Assembly: GCA_047974415.1 (NCBI GenBank)
Contig: JBKECH010000012.1
Span: forward strand, 1 to 48,117
DNA: 48,117 bases
DNA from: JBKEAJ01 sp047974415
GTDB taxonomy: Bacteria; Bacteroidota; Bacteroidia; Bacteroidales; Prolixibacteraceae
Direction: 5' to 3'
In this document: piece by piece, positions 35,988 through 43,701 of the stretch
How the letters are laid out: the number at the start of each line of letters is the position of its first letter
Position numbering within the stretch: the stretch's first letter is position 1
Notes under the pieces: model-generated
What the model saw: only the letters and a program-made list of their open reading frames with translations
Database searches by the model: none
What the model was told of the DNA's origin: nothing
Translations under genes and position numbers: made by a program

Positions 35988-36277
35988 AAAAATCAAGCTA
36001 AAAAAATAATATTTTTTTCGTTGATTATTTATTAAAAGATACTTACATTGCGACGCAAAAAGTTGGAAGAATTATGAGAGATAGCCATCTTAAATACGTT
36101 TTAAATATGCCAGAGATTTTTATTCCCTGCAATAGGAATTATAATATTCTAAACATAAGGCTCAAAAACGTATCAGCGCCAACAAAAGATGCTCTACTCG
36201 CACAATTTCAAAAAACGACAAATATCGGACAAACAGCAGCCAATAAAACTTGTAAAGCGCCTGTATATAAGACCATT

Positions 36278-36293
36278 CCCCCCCCCCCCCCCC
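36278..36293. repeat. poly-C tract, 16 bases
   Basis: An uninterrupted run of 16 C, followed by GAAAAAA. Homopolymers of this length slip readily in replication. It lies 535 bp upstream of the second susC and about 820 bp from the start of the MG2/plug gene. Two open frames cross it, but neither looks like a known protein. Confidence 0.9.
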
Positions 36294-36714
36294 GAAAAAA
36301 CATACACCTGTGAACAATTGAGGTTCAGTCCTCTTATTACACACAAAGCAACTTCGTCACCATACGCTACCACAAGCTCTCTACAAAAGAGCCCTAAACA
36401 AGGCACCGAGCCTAAAACTGTATTCCTTATTTTATTAAAAATCGGTAACACCCTCGGTATATCTCAAACATTTAAAAAGAAAAATACTGCATCTTGCTTC
36501 CTTGCAAGTATGGGACCCATATTGCTCACTAGTGTAAGTAAGTTACATAAGTATGCCTACTTACGAATAGCATCACTAAATTTATTAATCTAAAAAAACA
36601 TTACTACATGAAAAAATAAATACCTCGCATCAACATTTTGAGGGACTTTCCGCCCCCTCAGTTAAATCATATATCAGCTAGCAATAAATGCTTAATGATA
36701 TAAAAATTAAAGCC

Positions 36715-36803
36715 TGTATATAAAGTCAATATCTGCGGTATATTAGTTGCGGCAGTACCTCCTCAACTCTCTAGCTCAGACCTTCTTCATTATAGATAGG
36801 CGC
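36715..36803 (-). repeat. degraded family A element upstream of second susC
   Basis: Minus-strand reading CCTATCTATAATGAAG, GGTCTGAGCTA and, at the far end, GCAGATATTGACTTTATATA resembles the left and right ends of the elements at 18939 and 22840. It ends about 25 bp before the SusC start codon, so it would lie in that gene's promoter or leader. Confidence 0.45.
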
Positions 36804-36827
36804 AAATTAACTTGATAACGTAATAAA

Positions 36828-39800
36828 ATGAACAAGCTATTAAATAAAAAACACAACAAGATAAATTTAAGCTTATTATCAAGCAGGTTTATACCATATA
36901 GAGTTGGAACATTATTAATAATTGCGCTAATAATTAATACTAGCGTCAACGATGGTACTGCTCAATCTCTATTTGCATCTACACATTCTGGAGATGCGAA
37001 GACCGAGTCCTCTTCTTCATTTGTTTTGCAACAAGGGAAAAAGAAGATAAGTGGCAAAGTTAAAGACGCAAATGGCGAAGTCCTCACAGGTGTGAATGTT
37101 TTTGTAAAAGGAACAACAAGCCATAGCACAATAACAGACTCAGATGGTAATTTCTCTCTCGCAGATGTTCCGTCTGATGCAACCATCGTATTTTCTTTTA
37201 TTGGCATGAAAACACAAGAAGTGCAGGTGACTGGGAAATCAGACTTCAACATAACTCTCGATACAGATGCAATAGGCATTGAAGAAGTTGTAGTATCTAC
37301 TGGATATCTATCTAAAACTCGCAAAAGAGACTTAACAGCATCCGTTTCAAGCGTACGCGCAGAAGACTTGGAGAGCATTCCTGTGACTAGCGTTTCAGAG
37401 ATTCTCTCAACACAATCTACTGGACTTCAAAGCGTTAATCTAAGTGGCGCACCAGGAGCAAGAGGAAACCTTGTAATCCGAGGCAACACTGCCATTTCAG
37501 GAGATTTAAATGCCAATACTGCATTTAGCAATCCTCTCTATGTTGTAGATGGGGTTCAGACGTCACTAGAAGACCTTGCTGGCTTCAATGTGTCTAACGT
37601 CGACTTTTTAGCCTCACTAAATCCAGCAGACATAGAAAGTATTGACATTCTAAAAGATGCTTCTGCTGCAGCGATCTTTGGTTCCAGAGGCGCAAACGGA
37701 GTTATCATTATAAATACAAAAAAAGGAAAAGCTTTAGACAAACCAGAATTCACTTTTTCTGCCAATTTTGGAATTCAACCACAACCAGAACTTGTACCAA
37801 TGCTAGTTGGAGCAGCAGAACGTCGAGCAAAAATGAACATGATAAACACATGGTGGGCAGACAAGGAGTTGCAAGACAACGATACTCCAATCATGTTAAC
37901 TGACAGTCTAAATCAGGCATTCAACAACAACATAGACTATCAAGGATTGTTCTACCAAACTGGCGTACAACAACAATACAACTTTAGTATGAGGGGTGGC
38001 GCAGAGAGCTCAAACTATAGAGTCTCTCTCGGATATAATGATAATAAGGGGGTGGTTACGGCTACAGGATACAAACGATACACATTCACAGGAAACATAA
38101 ACTCTAAAGTCGGCAAACGATTCCGCAATCAGCTACAAACCAAAGTAATGTTTTCTGACCAACAGACTGGGCAAGGAAACCCATACAGCTATCCAAACAG
38201 ATACAGCTATGACTTAAACACCAACTTGCCAGTAAACCCTAGCAACCTACAATCATCGTTATTCTACCTTTCGGAAGATAAAATAAAATCCTTACAAGGC
38301 GAGCTAGACGCGAGATTAAATACAGACGAGACAGTGCAAACCACCGTTTCAAATCTTGCTCAGCTAGATATTATAGACGGCTTGAGTTTAAACAGTCAGC
38401 TCACCTTTGTTTACGACAGTAACAAAAAGAATTTTTACGAACCTTCTTTAACAAGACCCAACGGAGACGGATTTTCAAGCTATTCGCTATACAACAGACG
38501 CAATTACTCCACCGACACATATTTAAGTTACTTTAAAACAATCAGCAAGCATAGTGTTACAGGCTTATTGGGAATGAAAACCGACTACAATAAATATGAG
38601 GACATGGGAATATCTGCCATTGGCTTTGGCAGCGATGCTATACAGGTTATAAACAGCCGCTACACTAAAGACGAAATTGGCGGTTATACAGACATCGAGG
38701 CAAATGCTTTGCTGTCATATTTTGCACGCTTCAGCTACAAATTCAACGACCGCTACATCATAGAAGGAAACCTAAGTATCGATGGTTCATCTCGCTTCGG
38801 CAAGGATGTTCGTTGGGCCAAGTTTCCTGCTATATCTGTAGCATGGGTATTATCTGACGAACCCTGGTTAAAATCGCTAAAAGACAGCTTCCTTGACTTT
38901 GCCAAGATAAAATACAGTTATGGAGTAAATGGCAAACAATTCACAGAAAATTATTTGAGATATGGAAGCTACGATCTAGGATACGGGGGCACTCCGTACA
39001 ATACCAATCAAATGGTCGTTTCTTCCTATGGAGGAATCACAGGAATAGTACCAAATTACGGTGCCATCGGCAATAACAAACTTTCATGGGAGAATTCTAC
39101 GCAATGGAACTTTGGAGTCGAATTGGACATGTTCAAACATCGATTAAGTATCACCTTAGATGCTTACAACAAAAAAACCAATAAATTATTTTTCGATGTC
39201 GCGTTTCCGGCCTATTCTGGATACAATAAAGCTAAAGCAAATGTTGCTGGTGTAATAAATTATGGGTGGGAAAGCATGGTTAATTGGCACGTATTCCCAC
39301 GCACCAACAATCTACGCCTTGAGTTGAGTTGCGGTCTTTCTCACAACGAAAACTATGTAAGTAAACTACCTAGTGGAAACAGAGATTACAATGGTAACGA
39401 TTACGGCTACGTAGTAGGATTACCTCTGAACCTATACAAAATGTTTATCAATGACTATATAATAGATGATTTATCACAACTACCTGTAAATCCATATACA
39501 GGAGAACCACTAGCAGGAAAGGGAGCTTGGGCAAACATCCGTCCAGGATTTCCTATATGGAAAGACCTAAATGGAGATTATATCCTAAATGAAGAACATG
39601 ATCTACAATTAGCGCGTGACTATTCTCCTACTCCCGACTTGCTAGGTTCATTTAACATAAACCTACAATACAAAGGATGGTATTTAAGAGCTTACAGTCA
39701 GTTTTCGTTTGGCGCAGATATCAAGAACACAGTTCTAAATAGCTATATGGATTCGTATGACAGAGGTGGTACTGGCTGGGCAAAAAATGGTTTAGCCGAT

Positions 39801-40172
39801 TTAAGCATGCACTCATTTTGGACCACCCCTGGCGACGGAGCCGCAGGAGTCCGCTTCCCCGCCTTATATCCATCATCATCAAGTCTGGGTTCTTTTTACG
39901 GATTTAGAGGATCTCAAACCTTGTGGCTAGAAAGTGGCGACTATTGGAAGATCACCAACGTTTCGTTGGGTTACACCTTTGAAAAAAACAGCTTCATAGA
40001 CAACATCGGTCTAAGCAGACTTCGTCTATATACCTCCGTATTAAATCCATATCAATGGCAACGTTCGAAGGCCGTAGTCGATGCATCACTCGTCAATGCA
40101 AAAGGGCATGTCCTTGGCAATGGCTACCCTCAAGCATCTACTGTTTCGTTTGGTGTTGATTTAAGATTCTAA
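36828..40172 (+). CDS. SusC-family TonB-dependent transporter (no STN domain)
   Basis: Outer-membrane oligosaccharide importer, 1114 aa. A long charged N-terminus and hydrophobic segment (VGTLLIIALIINTSV) form the signal. A regulatory-like domain is about 70-135 (KISGKVKDANGEVLTGVNVF, SFIGMKTQEVQV), the plug about 160-300 (ILKDASAAAIFGSRGANGVI), then the barrel with final residues VSFGVDLRF. It lacks the STN domain of the first SusC, so a FecR/ECF pair is not expected to control it. It is 17 bp upstream of its SusD partner and heads a four-gene operon. Confidence 0.95.
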   Translation: MNKLLNKKHNKINLSLLSSRFIPYRVGTLLIIALIINTSVNDGTAQSLFASTHSGDAKTESSSSFVLQQGKKKISGKVKDANGEVLTGVNVFVKGTTSHSTITDSDGNFSLADVPSDATIVFSFIGMKTQEVQVTGKSDFNITLDTDAIGIEEVVVSTGYLSKTRKRDLTASVSSVRAEDLESIPVTSVSEILSTQSTGLQSVNLSGAPGARGNLVIRGNTAISGDLNANTAFSNPLYVVDGVQTSLEDLAGFNVSNVDFLASLNPADIESIDILKDASAAAIFGSRGANGVIIINTKKGKALDKPEFTFSANFGIQPQPELVPMLVGAAERRAKMNMINTWWADKELQDNDTPIMLTDSLNQAFNNNIDYQGLFYQTGVQQQYNFSMRGGAESSNYRVSLGYNDNKGVVTATGYKRYTFTGNINSKVGKRFRNQLQTKVMFSDQQTGQGNPYSYPNRYSYDLNTNLPVNPSNLQSSLFYLSEDKIKSLQGELDARLNTDETVQTTVSNLAQLDIIDGLSLNSQLTFVYDSNKKNFYEPSLTRPNGDGFSSYSLYNRRNYSTDTYLSYFKTISKHSVTGLLGMKTDYNKYEDMGISAIGFGSDAIQVINSRYTKDEIGGYTDIEANALLSYFARFSYKFNDRYIIEGNLSIDGSSRFGKDVRWAKFPAISVAWVLSDEPWLKSLKDSFLDFAKIKYSYGVNGKQFTENYLRYGSYDLGYGGTPYNTNQMVVSSYGGITGIVPNYGAIGNNKLSWENSTQWNFGVELDMFKHRLSITLDAYNKKTNKLFFDVAFPAYSGYNKAKANVAGVINYGWESMVNWHVFPRTNNLRLELSCGLSHNENYVSKLPSGNRDYNGNDYGYVVGLPLNLYKMFINDYIIDDLSQLPVNPYTGEPLAGKGAWANIRPGFPIWKDLNGDYILNEEHDLQLARDYSPTPDLLGSFNINLQYKGWYLRAYSQFSFGADIKNTVLNSYMDSYDRGGTGWAKNGLADLSMHSFWTTPGDGAAGVRFPALYPSSSSLGSFYGFRGSQTLWLESGDYWKITNVSLGYTFEKNSFIDNIGLSRLRLYTSVLNPYQWQRSKAVVDASLVNAKGHVLGNGYPQASTVSFGVDLRF

Positions 40173-40189
40173 TTTAAAAAATTATTACC

Positions 40190-41728
40190 ATGAAAAAAAT
40201 ATTATTCATATCCTTACTCTCATTCTTAATGCTTGGCTCTCAAAGTTGCAATAATCTACTTGACCAAGAGCCCGTCAGCATTACGCATCCTGATGTTTTT
40301 TGGGTAAATGAGAGCAATACAGAACAAGCATTAGCAGGTGCTTACGGCTTACTAAAATACGCAATAATGTATCAGGCAAATTTCATGTATTGGGGCGAGT
40401 TTACAGGTATGACTTTTATGAACAGTCAGAGTTGGATAAGCGATTACATTGAAAATAGTGGCAACTATGTGATGGCCTACCGCAATGGCTCGCGAAACTG
40501 GAAGGATTTGTACAGAGCCGCGAACTGGGCTCTCACCATAGAGCACTACGTAGATGGCATGGCGGACGAGCTATTCTCCAGCCCAGAGGAGAAAAAGAGA
40601 ATAATCGGCGAAGCTGCATTTGTACGCGCATTAAGCTATTTTTACATTACTCGTATATGGGGAGACGCACCGATAGTAACAGAAAACATAGAATCGTCGG
40701 ACCAATTAATTACCGAAGAGGGATATGTTGTCGAAGTTCCGCGTTCGTCAGAGCTCGATGTTCTAAAGCACGCCCTATCGGCAACTAACAAGGCAATAGA
40801 GAACCTAGAGTACTCTAGTCCAGGACAAGGTGGTTGGGCAATTCAAGCGAACAAAGCTAGCGCCGAAGCTCTAAAAGCTCACATCGCTCTTTGGTACGCC
40901 AGTCGCGACAAAGACAACAACGAAATGCTACAGACCTGTGTAAATGCAGCCACATCTGTAATAAACAATAGCAATGCCGTGTTAATAGACTATGTTAACG
41001 AAGGCAAAGAAGCTTACGAAAGCATGTGTGAAGGTCAATCAAAAACTGGACTATTCGAAATAAACATCAGCACCGATGTAAATGAATCTTTTCGGATGAA
41101 TGAAGGAGATTCGCATTATACTGGACTGACTCTTAACTACCCTGTTTGGAAATCTAAGAACACCAATAAATCTCCCAAAATAGATCCTGAATGGTATGGT
41201 AACGAATTTATGGCACAAGACGAAGATTATGCAAACGACGTAAGAAAAGAACTCTTCTTTTACGAATATAATCAGCCCGACGAAGCATTTGTTACCAAAT
41301 ACGAATTGCGCTCTCAAGATCCAGATTCGGAAGACCCATACGCACAGTTTTCTGAAGCCAACATACTAATATTCAGATTAGCTGACATATACTTACTACG
41401 AGCAGAGGCTTATGCAAAGTTAAACAAAGGCGGGCTCGCAGTAAGCGACCTGAACCTGACCAGAAGCAAGGCTGGAGTTGCTCCTTACACAGGAGCTACA
41501 GACCGCGCCAGCTTAATAAAAGCAATATTTAACGAACGTGCCATAGAATTTGTTGCCGAAGGACAATCTGGGTTTGATAGAATACGCATGGACTATTACT
41601 ACGAAGGGGTATCTTGGATGAGTAGAGATCGTATTACTAAGGAAGGATACTTCTGGCCTATTGCTTCCGACGTAATATCGATAAACCCTGCAATCGTTCA
41701 AACAGAATATTGGCGAGGTAAAGTCTAA
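40190..41728 (+). CDS. SusD/RagB-family glycan-binding lipoprotein
   Basis: Partner of the SusC just upstream. The 512 aa begin with a lipoprotein signal, Cys20 in LGSQSC, followed by NNLLDQEP, a common SusD start. Tetratricopeptide-like helices include RIIGEAAFVRALSYFYITRI and ILIFRLADIYLLRAEAYAKL; the C-terminus has RASLIKAIFNERAIEFVAEG and GFDRIRMDYY. Shorter than the first SusD and only distantly similar. Anchored on the outer leaflet of the outer membrane by inference. Confidence 0.95.
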   Translation: MKKILFISLLSFLMLGSQSCNNLLDQEPVSITHPDVFWVNESNTEQALAGAYGLLKYAIMYQANFMYWGEFTGMTFMNSQSWISDYIENSGNYVMAYRNGSRNWKDLYRAANWALTIEHYVDGMADELFSSPEEKKRIIGEAAFVRALSYFYITRIWGDAPIVTENIESSDQLITEEGYVVEVPRSSELDVLKHALSATNKAIENLEYSSPGQGGWAIQANKASAEALKAHIALWYASRDKDNNEMLQTCVNAATSVINNSNAVLIDYVNEGKEAYESMCEGQSKTGLFEINISTDVNESFRMNEGDSHYTGLTLNYPVWKSKNTNKSPKIDPEWYGNEFMAQDEDYANDVRKELFFYEYNQPDEAFVTKYELRSQDPDSEDPYAQFSEANILIFRLADIYLLRAEAYAKLNKGGLAVSDLNLTRSKAGVAPYTGATDRASLIKAIFNERAIEFVAEGQSGFDRIRMDYYYEGVSWMSRDRITKEGYFWPIASDVISINPAIVQTEYWRGKV

Positions 41729-41779
41729 CAAGACAAAGCTTCTACAAAAACAACATTAATAAATTAAAAATTCAAATAA

Positions 41780-42430
41780 GTGAAAAAACTACTGATAATA
41801 TCCATGATTGCAATTATTTTTGCATCATGTAAGAATGACGACTACCTCATAGACGGTGGAATCAGCGATGCTAACGTAGGAACCTCAACATTAGCGTATT
41901 TAAAATCACACCCACAGCTCGACACCTTCGCTATTCTAATAGAGCGCGCTGGATTAGAAGACAAAGTCAACAGCGAATCAACTGTTTTTGTCGCAAATAA
42001 TCGTTCCATAAACAGATATATAGATATAATCTTAACTGAACTCAGGGAAGAAGATCCTGCGGCAAAATACAATATTGACAGCATCCCTCAGGACATCCTT
42101 ACGAAGTATATGGGAAGTTATATTTTTGATGGAAGAATTACTCGCGACGATTTAAAAAAGGAAGGAAAGGTATATACATCCTCCAATGGAGAGGTGCGCA
42201 GAATATCCTTAGAACCCGTCTTATCAGGCGAGATTTCCTATGGAGACAATCTAAGCAACCCTCCAAAATATGTATATCTAACATACAAAGGTGGAGATGA
42301 TTGGGACAGGTGGGACGATATCACAGACGACACAAAAATTATCATCCGAACCTCGAATCTTATTTCTACCAACGGTGTAATACACGTATTACAAGGCACC
42401 CATGTCTTATTCAACACCAAGAGCGAGTAA
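41780..42430 (+). CDS. fasciclin-domain lipoprotein
   Basis: 216 aa, surface or periplasmic lipoprotein with Cys17 (IIFASC). It has a fasciclin-like pattern: an N-terminal TLAYLKSHPQLDTFAILIER segment, STVFVANNRSINRYI, and the terminal H-box-like ISTNGVIHVLQGTHVLF. The start codon is GTG at 41780; no in-frame ATG nearby would keep the signal peptide. Such proteins often follow SusC/SusD pairs and may be accessory glycan-binding or adhesion components. It starts 51 bp after SusD. Confidence 0.85.
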   Translation: MKKLLIISMIAIIFASCKNDDYLIDGGISDANVGTSTLAYLKSHPQLDTFAILIERAGLEDKVNSESTVFVANNRSINRYIDIILTELREEDPAAKYNIDSIPQDILTKYMGSYIFDGRITRDDLKKEGKVYTSSNGEVRRISLEPVLSGEISYGDNLSNPPKYVYLTYKGGDDWDRWDDITDDTKIIIRTSNLISTNGVIHVLQGTHVLFNTKSE

Positions 42431-42451
42431 AACATTTAAATTACAATAAAA

Positions 42452-43531
42452 ATGAAAAATATATTATTCATAATACTTTTATTTTCATGCCTAGTAGCAT
42501 GTCAGCAACCCGAGGTTGGTTATTTAAGCAAAAATATCCATGCCTTAGAAGACACAATTTTTGTATCTAGAGGGGTTTTTATGACCTCGGCAGCACCATC
42601 GGCAGAATCGTCTACCTATCCATTGACATGGAGTATTACAGAGATACTAGACAAAAATGGCAAGCCTACAGATGAGCTTTCTGCTAAACACGACATTCAG
42701 ATCTGGACAGAAAGCTTCAATCCAGACACCGACACTACGCTAGAATTAGCTAAGTCTAAGCTCAAAATGTCTGCCGAACCTAGCATAAAAATAAACTCGA
42801 TAAGCGGAGAACTTGCCTTTACCCAAGCCAGCAAGTTTGTTGAAAATGAAATTTTCATGGTAAACGCCAATGTATCGAACGTTAAAGGACAACTTCAGAT
42901 CGACAGTTTCGTAGTTGTAAAGTTCCTTCCTTTCAGGGCTGTCGAATTCCCTGCTGAAATGCGCTCTAGAATTAACCTGATCAAAAATGATGGTAGCAAA
43001 AAGGCCTTATACACATCTACTATAACAAATGACAATGACGACGGAGTTCCTAGTGTCTTGGACGGTACTCATCCTTATTTTAGCGTGCTTAAAACCAACG
43101 AAGAACCAAAACTTGGCATTAAAGCTAGAATGACAATTACAGATAGCCACAACATCCCTATCCCATCAAAGGACATACTATTTTATCCAAGCGGATCCAG
43201 CTACATGCAAAATTTCCACGACAACTCCACAGAAACAGAACAAGATGCCAACAGCTACACATTTAGCCTCCCCGCCCCTCCATTCCCTCAGTTTGGAAGA
43301 AACTACACTGGAAACTCCTCGTATCTAATGTACTACCTTAGTTCTCAATCAGCATTCACACTTGACAAAGCTGCTTACGAGAAAGATTATGGACCTCAGG
43401 ACTGGAGCAATTACAAAACCAACAGTAATGGCGACATAATCTGCGAGGCATATATTCGCTGGGCTATAAAAATACGCGACAACGGCTTCTGGGATTTAAA
43501 AATGAAAATACCATACTCAAAAGTCTTATAA
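42452..43531 (+). CDS. DUF5007-like lipoprotein of the SusC/SusD operon
   Basis: 359 aa, lipoprotein signal with Cys17 (FSCLVAC). The rest looks beta-rich: SAESSTYPLTWSITEILDKN, NSISGELAFTQASKF, VEFPAEMRSRINLIKNDGSK, and an end WAIKIRDNGFWDLKMKIPYS. I recognise it as close to DUF5007 proteins that follow SusD and fasciclin genes; function unknown, probably a surface glycan-binding accessory. Last gene of the operon, 21 bp after the fasciclin gene, followed by a strong terminator. Confidence 0.72.
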   Translation: MKNILFIILLFSCLVACQQPEVGYLSKNIHALEDTIFVSRGVFMTSAAPSAESSTYPLTWSITEILDKNGKPTDELSAKHDIQIWTESFNPDTDTTLELAKSKLKMSAEPSIKINSISGELAFTQASKFVENEIFMVNANVSNVKGQLQIDSFVVVKFLPFRAVEFPAEMRSRINLIKNDGSKKALYTSTITNDNDDGVPSVLDGTHPYFSVLKTNEEPKLGIKARMTITDSHNIPIPSKDILFYPSGSSYMQNFHDNSTETEQDANSYTFSLPAPPFPQFGRNYTGNSSYLMYYLSSQSAFTLDKAAYEKDYGPQDWSNYKTNSNGDIICEAYIRWAIKIRDNGFWDLKMKIPYSKVL

Positions 43532-43576
43532 GAATAAGCCGTTTCCCAATCGAAGGACTATTCTTTACTATTGATA

Positions 43577-43609
43577 AAATCGCTGTGCACAAGAAGTGTA
43601 CAGCGATTT
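43577..43609 (+). terminator. terminator hairpin of the second SusC operon
   Basis: AAATCGCTGTGCAC (43577-43590) and GTGTACAGCGATTT (43596-43609) pair over 14 bp with one mismatch around the loop AAGAA. ATATTATTTCT follows. It stands in the convergent gap between the DUF5007 and GH35 genes and could serve both strands. Confidence 0.75.
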
Positions 43610-43654
43610 ATATTATTTCTAAGGCTTAACACAAGAGACGCATTGGCTCAACCA

Positions 43655-43701
43655 GGGTTTAATTTTCTAGTTCAGATTCATCGCGTTATGGACAGACACT
43701 A
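43655..43701 (-). repeat. family A repeat end overlapping the GH35 3' end
   Basis: Minus-strand TAGTGTCTGTCCATAACG, then ATCTGAACTAGAAAATTAAA, matches the other family A left ends. The element begins at 43701, inside the GH35 gene, and its CATAA supplies the TAA stop at 43686-43688. The last residues SVCP are encoded by the repeat. Confidence 0.68.

Larger units (their letters stand above)
35456..36827. other. gene-poor intergenic region of 1.4 kb
   Basis: No recognisable protein-coding gene is seen between the divergent MG2/plug gene and the second susC. It contains an AT-rich stretch (35984-36050), a short frame with a strong Shine-Dalgarno (35910-35987), a 16-base C tract (36278-36293), a small hairpin TGAGGG/CCCTCA (36639-36660) and a degraded family A element (36715-36803). 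The phrase TTCCGCCCCCT occurs twice, near 35881 and 36649. Length and content suggest a regulatory region or remains of lost genes. Confidence 0.6.

Noticed and set aside
36074..36593. Two plus-strand open frames crossing the poly-C tract (79 and 134 codons)
   Set aside because: Translations have no recognisable domain, no signal peptide and low-complexity proline from the C run. They are treated as non-coding unless tract variation or expression is shown.
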